The notes beneath the pieces are model-generated. The model made no database searches, was not told the origin of the DNA, and saw only the letters and a list, made by a program, of their open reading frames with translations. The translations under genes were made by a program, and so were the position numbers. DNA of 12,873 bases from Acidobacteriota bacterium. GTDB lineage: Bacteria; Acidobacteriota; Terriglobia; Bryobacterales; Bryobacteraceae. The stretch is from positions 1 to 12,873 of the forward strand of contig CANIFK010000063.1 of NCBI GenBank assembly GCA_947466555.1, given 5' to 3'. This document shows positions 6,929 to 12,873 of this stretch, one piece after another (the stretch's first letter is position 1; every line of letters starts with the position of its first letter).

Positions 6929-9900
6929 CGTTTGATATCCTTCGCGAGTTCGGCGGGCTGTTCGCCGCGCCTGTAGCGGAACTGCGGACTGGTGACAATT
7001 TCGGTGGCGAGCTGCGTGAACGTCGCCTGCCCGCCCGCCTGGATGAGACGGTCGACCAGGGGCTGGTCGGAGGCGAGCACGGTGCGACCGAGAGCGTAGC
7101 CAAGGAGCTTGTGGGACATATTGCGGAGCAGCTGGGGCTCCTGCGATTTCAGCTTCTGGATCAGGCCTTCGATGCCGATTTCGTCTTCAACGGCCTTGCC
7201 ATCGGCGTAGGTCTGGCGATAGCGGCCGACGGCGTCGTAGCGCTCGAAGGGGAAGCCCAGCGGATCGATCTTCGAGTGGCAGGCGGCGCAGGTGGGATTC
7301 TTCATGTGCTCGGTAAGGCGGGCCTTGATGGTGAGGCCGGCGGCATCCTTGTCGTCCTTGGCGATGGGCGGGACGTTGGGGGGCGGCGGAGGGGTGGGGG
7401 TGCCCAGGATACGGCGGAGGACCCAATCGCCGCGCTTGACGGGGCTGGTGCGCAAGGGAGCCGATGTGGCTGTCAGCACCGCGCCCATGCGGAGCAGGCC
7501 GCCGCGGTTGATGTCGTTGGCGTTCTCAATCTTCTGTGTGCCGCCGGTGAGTTCCTTCTTCACCCCGTAGTGCTTGGCAAGCAGGGGGTTGGCAAAGGTG
7601 TAGTTGGCGCTGATGATCTCGCTGACCGGGCGGTTCTGGCGGACGATGTAATCGAAGAACGACGTGGCCTCTTCGTACATGGCGTTTTTCAGATCGTCGG
7701 TGAATTCGGGGAAGCGGGAGGTGTCGGCGCCAGTGTATTGATCGAACCGGTAGAAGCCGAGCCACTGGCCGAAGAACTCGGTGGAGAGGCGGGTGGCCTT
7801 GGGGTCGGCCAGCATGCGCTTGGTTTGCCGGGCGAGCTGGACGGGGTCGACGAGTTCGTTCTTCTCGGCGGCGCGGCGCAGTTCGGCGTCAGGCACGGAG
7901 GACCAGAGGAAGAAGCTCAAACGGTTGGCGAGTTCCCAACTGGTGAGCGGGGTGCGCTTGCTGGTTTGGGCGGGCTGTTCCAGGCGGTAGAGGAACGACG
8001 GGGAGACCAGCACGCGGGCGATGACGGCGCGAATGGCGTCGGGGTGCGACAGCTTTTGCGTCTCGCGGGACTGGGTGTAGAAGCGGCGGAGACGGTCCTT
8101 CTCCTGCGCGGTGAGCGGCCGGCGCCAGGCTTTGGCGGCGAACTGGAGAGCATCTTCCACGTGGCCGGGCTGGGCGGCGAGCATAGCCTGATCGACGGCG
8201 GCGTTTTCGGCTTTCAATTCGGCGATGCGGCTGGCGGGACCCTTCTTGTCGCTCAACATCTTGATGTACGTCTCGTGGAAATCGAAGGAGGCGTAGAGGT
8301 CGTTCCAGGCGATGTTCAGCTCGGCGCGGGCCTTGTCGTCGAGGATGTTCTGCATGAGGAAGTCATCAAACCGGTAGTATTTGATGGCCGTCATATAGTC
8401 GTTTCGCTCGGGCTTGCCGTAAGTGTTGTCGAAGTCGTTGGGGATGGGGTCGCGGTCGGACGGGTTAGCTTCGGCCTGCGAGTTCTGGGGGAGGACGGCG
8501 GCGAAGTGAAGTACGTCGTCGCGCCACTTGGTGTAGCCGGGGGACTTGGGGTCGGCCAGGAGCGTCCAGGAGGGACGGCCCTTGGTGACGTCGGCTTCGT
8601 TGGAAAGAGTGAGGCGGATGATCGCGTCACCGGCGCCTTGAGAGAGCATGGCGGCGTCCATGTTGAAGGAGATGCCGGCGATGCCGGGGGGGAAGGCGAC
8701 GTGGAGCGGGATAACGGCGTCGCCGGTGAGGGTGAAGCCTTTGCCATCGGCGGTAAGGGTGAGTTTTTTGCGGGACTCTTCGTCGATGGCGTTATAGAGG
8801 GAAACTTCGTCGCCGGCGCTGCGGTCGGCCTTGCGGAAGCGGACGGTGGGGTTGGTGAAGACGACGACGGGTTTGTCTTTGGAGCGGGGATTGAGGGACA
8901 GGGCCGTCAGGTAGACGGTCGCTTCCTTGATCACGCGGCGGGAGAAGAAGGGATAGCGGAAGTTGTAGTTGGTGACGGCCTTGAGGGTGTCGGCGGAGAT
9001 GACGAGATTGCGTTCGTCGCCGGCGCCACCGGCGGCGAGGGCGCCGGCGGCGAACAGGACGCGCGGCCAGTTGATGATGGTCTTCTGAATCTCCTCACAG
9101 GCGGCGCGGACTTTCGATTCCTCGGTCTTGGGGCCGGGGAGGGCGTTGAACTTGGCCAGAGCTTCCGAGGTGGGGTAAGTGGGGTTGGGCTCGTGAAGCA
9201 CCTTCCAAATATGGTTGACGAAGCGAGGCGTGAGGCCTTCGCGGGCGCCGATGGATTCGAGGGTAGCGGCCGGTTCGCCCAAGGCGGCGCGGTGCTGGTA
9301 GCGCCAGGCGGTGTAGAAGGCTTTGTTGTACTTATCGAGGTTGTAGGGGAGGGCGCCTTCGGCACCGGTGGCGCGGAAGCCGTGGGTGGTGTAGATCTTC
9401 GTGATGCGGTTAAGAGCGGAGAGCTCAAAGCCGGTTTTGCCCGGATCGGCGAAGAAGGTAAGGGGGCCGGTGCCGATGACGGCGTGGTTGGCGATGTACT
9501 TGGCGGTGGAGAGGTAGCGCTCGAGATTGGCATCGCCCAGGAACTGGACGTCGCCGAAGTTGGTGAAGCCTTCGCCGCCAACGGAATCGGGGACGAAGTC
9601 GCGATCGAACTTGAAGTCGAGACCGGTCAGGTCGTTGACGGCGTAGGCGTATTCGCCGCTCGTGAGGCGGCGGACGGTGACGCGGCCGGGGTCGCCAGCG
9701 TTCTTGGCGGCGTAGTCCTTGAGGGAGGCGCGGATCCAGGAGACGACGCGAGTGCGCTCAGCCTCGGTGGGCTGGGGGAGCTTGGCCGGGGGCATCCGCT
9801 TGGTTTCGATGGCGGCGGCCACCTTTTCCCAATGCTGGAAGCCTTCGCCGAAGCTGGGCTGGCTGGTGAGCTTTTCGAGACTCAACCCGCCCATGGCGGC

Positions 9901-10017
9901 CTTGCCGTGGCAGCTAAAACAGTATTGACGCAGCAGCGGCGTGGGCGCTTCGGCGGCGGCCAGGGCGGACGACAACAGCAGTGCGGGCGCAAAAAAAACG
10001 GGGCGCAGAATGTGCAT
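6925..10017 (-). CDS. Secreted diheme planctomycete-type cytochrome (DUF1587/DUF1595/DUF1592/DUF1588/DUF1585)
   Basis: A 1030-residue exported cytochrome-like protein. A Sec signal (MHILRPVFFAPALLLSSALA, cleavage about 22) is followed by a small c-type domain with heme motif CFSCH (33-37) and probable Met ligand in KRMPP (74-77). Then come DUF1587 (about 113-178, RRLTSGEYAYAVNDLTG), a long middle region (about 180-617), DUF1595 (618-680, AWRRPLTAQEKDRLRRFY), DUF1592 (688-815, ELANRLSFFLWSSVPD), DUF1588 (836-935, NRGGLLRMGAVLTATSAP) with a second heme motif CAACH (910-914), and DUF1585 (948-1015, LLGYALGR). These domains co-occur in large surface proteins of Planctomycetes and Acidobacteriota whose reaction is unknown; electron transfer is inferred from two CxxCH motifs. 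A Pro run (TPTPPPPPNVPP) lies at 873-884. The ATG at 10017 is chosen for the signal peptide; no clear Shine-Dalgarno is visible. First gene of an operon with DUF1552. Confidence 0.92.
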   Translation of the reverse strand: MHILRPVFFAPALLLSSALAAAEAPTPLLRQYCFSCHGKAAMGGLSLEKLTSQPSFGEGFQHWEKVAAAIETKRMPPAKLPQPTEAERTRVVSWIRASLKDYAAKNAGDPGRVTVRRLTSGEYAYAVNDLTGLDFKFDRDFVPDSVGGEGFTNFGDVQFLGDANLERYLSTAKYIANHAVIGTGPLTFFADPGKTGFELSALNRITKIYTTHGFRATGAEGALPYNLDKYNKAFYTAWRYQHRAALGEPAATLESIGAREGLTPRFVNHIWKVLHEPNPTYPTSEALAKFNALPGPKTEESKVRAACEEIQKTIINWPRVLFAAGALAAGGAGDERNLVISADTLKAVTNYNFRYPFFSRRVIKEATVYLTALSLNPRSKDKPVVVFTNPTVRFRKADRSAGDEVSLYNAIDEESRKKLTLTADGKGFTLTGDAVIPLHVAFPPGIAGISFNMDAAMLSQGAGDAIIRLTLSNEADVTKGRPSWTLLADPKSPGYTKWRDDVLHFAAVLPQNSQAEANPSDRDPIPNDFDNTYGKPERNDYMTAIKYYRFDDFLMQNILDDKARAELNIAWNDLYASFDFHETYIKMLSDKKGPASRIAELKAENAAVDQAMLAAQPGHVEDALQFAAKAWRRPLTAQEKDRLRRFYTQSRETQKLSHPDAIRAVIARVLVSPSFLYRLEQPAQTSKRTPLTSWELANRLSFFLWSSVPDAELRRAAEKNELVDPVQLARQTKRMLADPKATRLSTEFFGQWLGFYRFDQYTGADTSRFPEFTDDLKNAMYEEATSFFDYIVRQNRPVSEIISANYTFANPLLAKHYGVKKELTGGTQKIENANDINRGGLLRMGAVLTATSAPLRTSPVKRGDWVLRRILGTPTPPPPPNVPPIAKDDKDAAGLTIKARLTEHMKNPTCAACHSKIDPLGFPFERYDAVGRYRQTYADGKAVEDEIGIEGLIQKLKSQEPQLLRNMSHKLLGYALGRTVLASDQPLVDRLIQAGGQATFTQLATEIVTSPQFRYRRGEQPAELAKDIKR

Positions 10018-10041
10018 GATAGAAAAGCGAGGCTAAGCGAT

Positions 10042-10078
10042 TTGGCGCCAGCCGCGCCCTGATTCTATCATTGGCGCC
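10042..10078. repeat. Two TTGGCGCC copies flanking the candidate -10 box
   Basis: TTGGCGCC occurs at 10042-10049 and 10071-10078, a 29-bp step, each containing the palindrome GGCGCC. They bracket the candidate -10 of the operon below. The arrangement is operator-like, but GGCGCC is not rare in GC-rich DNA. Confidence 0.4.
10062..10070 (-). promoter_or_regulatory. Candidate extended -10 promoter for the diheme/DUF1552 operon
   Basis: On the minus strand TGA precedes TAGAAT (10067-10062), matching an extended -10 element (TGn plus a 5/6 match to TATAAT). The -35 position (ACCGGA, 17 bp upstream) is poor. Predicted start of transcription is near 10055, giving a leader of about 37 bases to the ATG at 10017. 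The element sits between two TTGGCGCC copies. Confidence 0.4.
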
Positions 10079-10083
10079 GAGGG

Positions 10084-10103
10084 GTCCGGTATAGTTACCG
10101 GAC
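10084..10103. terminator. Perfect 8-bp hairpin after the small basic-protein gene
   Basis: GTCCGGTA (10084-10091) and TACCGGAC (10096-10103) are perfect inverted repeats with a 4-base TAGT loop. On the minus strand the hairpin starts 7 bases after the stop codon at 10111. No T-run follows, so it is not a canonical intrinsic terminator; alternatives are a 3' stabilising hairpin or a repressor operator, since it overlaps the -35 position of the downstream operon. Confidence 0.5.
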
Positions 10104-10110
10104 ACGCCTG

Positions 10111-10302
10111 CTAGAAACCACGCTCGTCGGGCGGGAGGGTGAACGATTCGATGGGTTCGGTTTCGATTTCAGGACCGGAGCCGGGGATGCGATCCGCGTT
10201 CTCCGCCTTCTTTTGCAGCCGTTTGGCGGCCTTTTCCTGGGATTTTTCCATACGGGCAGACTCTTTCTGCCGTTTTTTGAACGTAGTGTGTGCTCTGGCC
10301 AA
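10111..10302 (-). CDS. Small Lys/Arg-rich conserved hypothetical protein
   Basis: A 63-residue protein. The N-terminal two thirds is strongly basic and helical-looking (ARAHTTFKKRQKESARMEKS, then AAKRLQKKAE), and the C-terminal third is acidic (EIETEPIESFTLPPDERGF). From memory, similar short proteins starting ARAHTTFKKRQKE are widespread in Acidobacteriota; the function is unknown, and nucleic-acid or ribosome binding is only a guess from charge. I chose TTG at 10302 because the conserved motif begins right after it and GGAAAGGA lies 3 bases upstream; an ATG further upstream (10353) adds 17 residues that do not look family-like. The protein has no cysteine or signal peptide and is soluble. 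It is separated from the cytochrome gene by 93 bp containing a hairpin and a candidate promoter, so it is probably its own transcript. Confidence 0.68.
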   Translation of the reverse strand: MARAHTTFKKRQKESARMEKSQEKAAKRLQKKAENADRIPGSGPEIETEPIESFTLPPDERGF

Positions 10303-10371
10303 AGTTCCTTTCCGCGACCGGCTCGCGCCGTCGGTCAACGTCCGGCGCCCCAAGGGGTGTGGCTGAAGCCG

Positions 10372-10395
10372 GACTGAGCTTGCTCAACCTCAGTC
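10372..10395. repeat. 7-bp inverted repeat
   Basis: GACTGAG (10372-10378) and CTCAGTC (10389-10395) form a perfect stem with a 10-base loop that itself allows an alternative GAGC/GCTC pairing (10376-10379 with 10382-10385). It has no T-run on either side. It overlaps the minus-strand TGATAGACT element, so an operator is possible. Confidence 0.4.
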
Positions 10396-10453
10396 TATCA
10401 TGCGGGGTTTGGGCAGGCGGCAAAATCGCAAGGCGGTGGAAGCGGCGGATGGC

Positions 10454-10459
10454 TAGAAT
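10454..10459 (+). promoter_or_regulatory. Possible -10 box for the diheme oxygenase-like operon
   Basis: TAGAAT, the same hexamer as the candidate -10 before the large cytochrome gene, lies 51 bp upstream of the chosen ATG at 10511 and at the edge of the AT-rich segment. No good -35 is seen 16-18 bp upstream, so this is weak. Confidence 0.25.
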
Positions 10460-10460
10460 T

Positions 10461-10486
10461 CAAATAATTTGTCTTTTCTTTGTCTT
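10461..10486. repeat. AT-rich palindrome plus 11-bp-period direct repeat
   Basis: CAAATAATTTG (10461-10471) is a perfect odd palindrome. It overlaps TTTGTCTT (10468-10475), which is repeated at 10479-10486, a spacing of 11 bp or about one helical turn. The location just downstream of the candidate -10 and before the start codon suits a regulator-binding site. Confidence 0.4.
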
Positions 10487-10510
10487 GCAAATCCACTATT
10501 GTTCCGATAT

Positions 10511-12400
10511 ATGTGTTTTCGTAGACTGGCAGTTTTGACAATCTTGTCTTATGCGGTATGCGGGGCGCAGACCCCGCCGGCGGGGTCGGACACCTATGAA
10601 TACGGGGGGCAGGCGCTGACGGCCCAGGAGCGGGAGGGCCGAAACACCTGGTATTTTTGGACCGGTGGCGGAGAGAAATTCTGGCGATACACGGCGCAAA
10701 TTACGCACGGGATCACGGATTTGTTGCAGTATGTCGATTCGCGGCGGCGGCCGGAGCGATTTAAGACGCTGGGCGTCTTGAATGACCCCGATTGCACCCA
10801 GGCGACGGCGCCGGACGAGTTTGGACTGTGGATGGACGTCTGCAAAACGGTCGACATACCGGGGATTCCAAGCCAGTCATCCGGCGTAGTGGGCCTGCGT
10901 AAGTTCAAGAATCCAAAGTTCGACAAGTTCACCTGGGACGTGAAAAAGTACCTGGCGGATCCGGCCACGGTGGAGCCGCCGTACCTGATCGGGATGACGT
11001 GCGGGTTCTGCCACATCGGGTTCAACCCGCTATACCCGCCGAAGGACCCGGAGAACCCGCGCTGGTACAACTTCAGCTCAGCGATCGGAAATCAGTATTT
11101 CAAAGAGGGCACGCTGTTTGGGTTGAAATTGACGCCGAAGGATTTCCGCTGGCACGTGGCGGACAAGCAGCCGGCGGGCACCTCGGACACCTCACGGTTC
11201 GCAACCGACCACATTTTCAACCCGAACGCCATCAATTCCATCGTGTACCTGGCCGATCGGCCTTGGCACAGCGAGACGATGGCGGACGGTACGACGCGCC
11301 AGGTGCACCACATCCTGAAAGACGGGGCGGATTCAATTGGGACGGCCGGGGCGTCGTTGCGGGTGTATGTGAATATCGGGATGTGCTCGGACTACTGGAC
11401 GACGCTGCACGACCCGATTGCGGGGACGAAAATGGAGCAGAAGCCGTTCCGGATCGACCTGGCCCGGAAGGATTGCGCCGACTGGCGTGCCACCGAAGCG
11501 CGGATGGAAGGGGCGGAGGCGTTTCTGAAAACCATCACGCCGGCGCGGCTGCCGGCGGAGCATTTGAGCAAGGATGCGGAACAGTTGGCGCGGGGGGCGC
11601 AGGCGTTTGCGGAGAACTGCGCGCGATGCCATTCGAGCAAACAGCCGCCGGCGGGGACGGCGGACGCAACCGCCTGGTACCGCGAGGCGGTGAAGGCCCC
11701 GGATTTCCTGGACCGGAATTTCCTGTCGAACGACCGGCGGGTTTCGGTGGCCGAGGTGGGGACCAATATTGGCCGCGCGATGGCGACGAATGCGACGGCG
11801 GGGCACGTGTGGGAGGAGTTTTCTTCGCGGACATATAAGGAGCAGGCGCCCGCGGCGGAGTTGAAGGGGTTGTATAACCCGGTGCGCCCGTCGAAGCCGA
11901 TCAACTTCCAGCCGCCAGGAGGCGGGCGGGGCTACTACCGGGTGCCGACGCTGGCGGGCGTGTGGGCGACGGCGCCGTATCTGCACAACAACGCCCTCGG
12001 GTTGTTCAACGGCGACCCGACAGTACACGGGCGATTGGTGGCGTTCAACGATGCGATGGAGAAGATGCTGTGGCCGGAGCGGCGGCCGGGGGTGCAATCG
12101 GTGTGGCGGACCAGCGAGGATAGCGCGGTGCCGCTGGAGAGCGGGTATCAGCTAAAGGTTCCGAAAGGGACGCCGGTGCACCTGTTCGGCAATATCGACG
12201 CGCCGCAACTGCAGCTACTGCGCAACGACAACTTCTTCACCAGGTTCATTGGCTTCTTCGTGGGGCGTGGTTTGCTGAACAATGTGTTGCTGCGGAATAA
12301 CCTTTCGCCCGACTTTGTGGTGGACCGTGGCCACACGTTTGGCAGCGGGCTGAGTGACGCCGATAAACGGGCGTTGATCGAATACGTTCGCACGTTCTAG
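10511..12400 (+). CDS. Secreted diheme c-type cytochrome of the RoxA/RoxB- and MauG/CcpA-like type
   Basis: A 629-residue exported diheme protein. The start at ATG 10511 gives a Sec signal MCFRRLAVLTILSYAVCGA (cleavage about 19); in-frame TTGs at 10469 and 10499 are alternatives, and no Shine-Dalgarno is evident. Heme motifs: CGFCH (164-168) and CARCH (370-374). TLAGVWATAPYLHNNALGLF (481-500) is the signature of the bacterial cytochrome c peroxidase/MauG superfamily, and DRGHTFG places a His at 608 near the C-terminus. From memory, Xanthomonas RoxA (678 residues) has hemes at H195 and H394 and a distal His at 641; the intervals here (206 and 234) are close to 199 and 247. IGNQYF and GHVWEEFSS also look family-like. 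RoxA cleaves polyisoprene with O2; the substrate here is unknown, and a peroxidase is the alternative. It heads an operon with an ene-reductase 15 bp downstream. Confidence 0.88.
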   Translation: MCFRRLAVLTILSYAVCGAQTPPAGSDTYEYGGQALTAQEREGRNTWYFWTGGGEKFWRYTAQITHGITDLLQYVDSRRRPERFKTLGVLNDPDCTQATAPDEFGLWMDVCKTVDIPGIPSQSSGVVGLRKFKNPKFDKFTWDVKKYLADPATVEPPYLIGMTCGFCHIGFNPLYPPKDPENPRWYNFSSAIGNQYFKEGTLFGLKLTPKDFRWHVADKQPAGTSDTSRFATDHIFNPNAINSIVYLADRPWHSETMADGTTRQVHHILKDGADSIGTAGASLRVYVNIGMCSDYWTTLHDPIAGTKMEQKPFRIDLARKDCADWRATEARMEGAEAFLKTITPARLPAEHLSKDAEQLARGAQAFAENCARCHSSKQPPAGTADATAWYREAVKAPDFLDRNFLSNDRRVSVAEVGTNIGRAMATNATAGHVWEEFSSRTYKEQAPAAELKGLYNPVRPSKPINFQPPGGGRGYYRVPTLAGVWATAPYLHNNALGLFNGDPTVHGRLVAFNDAMEKMLWPERRPGVQSVWRTSEDSAVPLESGYQLKVPKGTPVHLFGNIDAPQLQLLRNDNFFTRFIGFFVGRGLLNNVLLRNNLSPDFVVDRGHTFGSGLSDADKRALIEYVRTF

Positions 12401-12407
12401 GAAGGGA
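12399..12407 (+). promoter_or_regulatory. Shine-Dalgarno for the flavin oxidoreductase
   Basis: AGGAAGGGA, starting inside the upstream TAG stop, lies 8 bp before the ATG at 12416. It supports both the start choice and an operon with the diheme gene. Confidence 0.65.
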
Positions 12408-12415
12408 CCCTGACC

Positions 12416-12873
12416 ATGGCCGATACACTGTTTCAACCGCTGGCGTTCCGGAATCTGACGATCAAGAACCGGCTGATCCGCTCCAATGTTTCCGGGCGTT
12501 TTGATAACTACGACGGGTCTGGGAACCCGGCGCGGATCAACTGGGAGACGCGGTTTGCGCGGGGCGGCGTGGGGGCGATTATCTCGTCGTTCGTGCCGGT
12601 GCACGGGCGCGGGCGGATCCTGCCGAACTACGCGATGATCGACGACGACAACAAGATCCCGTTCTGGCGCGAGGTGGGCCGGCGGGTGCACGAACACGAC
12701 TGCAAGTTCATCCTGCAGTTGAGCCACGGCGGGCGGCAGCGGGACATTGCCGGGGTGGAGTATCCGGAGAGTTGGAGCTCGACATCGAAGCCGGATCCGC
12801 TGCATGGGTTTCACGCCAAGGCGATGACAGAGCAGCAGATTGGGGAGGTGGTGCAGCAGTTTGGGCAGGCGGC
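12416..12873 (+). CDS. NADH:flavin oxidoreductase / Old Yellow Enzyme family protein (5' part, runs off the window)
   Basis: The first 152 codons of an OYE-family FMN enzyme; the frame stays open to the window edge. Visible features: the opening LFQPLAFRNLTIKNRLIRSN (5-24), typical of the first beta-strand of the TIM barrel; FARGGVGAIISS (47-58), the usual 'RA-GG-GLI' segment; QLSHGGRQ (101-108), whose Gln normally contacts FMN; and MTEQQIGEVVQQFGQAA near the edge, matching the family's 'MT-eEI-evi-aFa-AA' helix. Members reduce activated C=C bonds or, when fused to a C-terminal FAD domain, act as dienoyl-CoA reductases or amine dehydrogenases; the missing C-terminus decides which. No signal peptide, so it is cytoplasmic. 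It lies 15 bp downstream of the diheme gene with a good ribosome site, implying co-transcription and perhaps processing of products of the diheme enzyme. Confidence 0.9.
   Translation, partial: MADTLFQPLAFRNLTIKNRLIRSNVSGRFDNYDGSGNPARINWETRFARGGVGAIISSFVPVHGRGRILPNYAMIDDDNKIPFWREVGRRVHEHDCKFILQLSHGGRQRDIAGVEYPESWSSTSKPDPLHGFHAKAMTEQQIGEVVQQFGQA

Larger units (their letters stand above)
10303..10510. other. Divergent intergenic region
   Basis: About 208 bp between the small basic-protein gene and the diheme oxygenase-like gene. The left half is GC-rich; from about 10450 rightward it becomes AT-rich. It holds a 7-bp inverted repeat, a minus-strand TGATAGACT extended -10-like element (10400-10392), a plus-strand TAGAAT (10454-10459), the palindrome CAAATAATTTG and a TTTGTCTT direct repeat. 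I see no convincing gene in it. Confidence 0.6.

Noticed and set aside
7111..10062. 983-codon open frame on the plus strand opposite the large diheme cytochrome
   Set aside because: Gly/Val/Glu/Asp-rich low-complexity translation, no motif, and a mirror of a well-defined multi-domain gene.
10485..10513. TTGCAA-17 bp-TATATG as promoter of the diheme gene
   Set aside because: Good match to consensus spacing, but it predicts transcription starting near 10520, after the chosen ATG and inside the signal-peptide codons.
10290..10538. 82-codon plus-strand frame across the divergent spacer
   Set aside because: It overlaps the small basic-protein gene and the start of the diheme gene, has no ribosome site and no recognisable sequence.
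11333..12097. 254-codon minus-strand frame opposite the diheme oxygenase-like gene
   Set aside because: Arg/Pro/His-rich shadow with no domain features.
1..12873. tRNA, rRNA, CRISPR array, insertion sequence or phage/defence genes
   Set aside because: I saw no cloverleaf, repeat-spacer series, transposase or terminal inverted repeats, and no defence-associated protein motifs by eye.

Overview
The window is GC-rich (about 60% or more by eye), with dense genes, strong G/C third-position bias and several GTG/TTG starts. The gene families point to an Acidobacteriota genome of the Solibacter/Bryobacter type: an Oar-like TonB-dependent receptor with an N-terminal carboxypeptidase-regulatory domain, a Tat-exported enolase-superfamily protein, a DUF1552 plus DUF1587/1592/1588/1585 cytochrome pair, and a small Lys/Arg-rich 'ARAHTTFKKRQKE' protein. 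This taxonomic call is inference from family content; there is no rRNA or other marker gene here.

Layout. (1) Positions 8-607, minus: a PPOX-fold flavin-binding protein, divergent from (2) a plus-strand operon of a 1221-residue outer-membrane receptor (GTG start at 682, ending 4347) and a D-galactonate-dehydratase-like protein (4359-5576), closed by an intrinsic terminator at 5584-5610. (3) A convergent minus-strand operon, read from 10017 down to 5609: a large secreted diheme protein (DUF1587/1595/1592/1588/1585) and a Tat-secreted DUF1552 protein, joined by a 4-base ATGA overlap. (4) A small basic protein on the minus strand (10111-10302), separated from the cytochrome gene by a spacer holding a perfect 8-bp hairpin and an extended -10 element. 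(5) A 208-bp divergent spacer, then a plus-strand operon of a secreted diheme protein resembling the RoxA/RoxB rubber oxygenases in heme spacing, a MauG/CcpA-like motif and a C-terminal distal-type His, followed by an Old Yellow Enzyme family oxidoreductase that runs off the right edge.

Most products are predicted to act outside the cytoplasm: receptor in the outer membrane, the DgoD-like and DUF1552 proteins via Tat, and both cytochromes via Sec. I infer an envelope-centred catabolic region: receptor and dehydratase-like protein for uptake or processing of a sugar-acid-like substrate, a DUF1552/DUF1592 pair of unknown function, and a candidate oxidative-cleavage plus ene-reduction pair at the right end. 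No tRNA, rRNA, CRISPR array, insertion sequence or phage gene was seen. The long open frames antisense to the receptor and to the large cytochrome look like composition-driven shadows.
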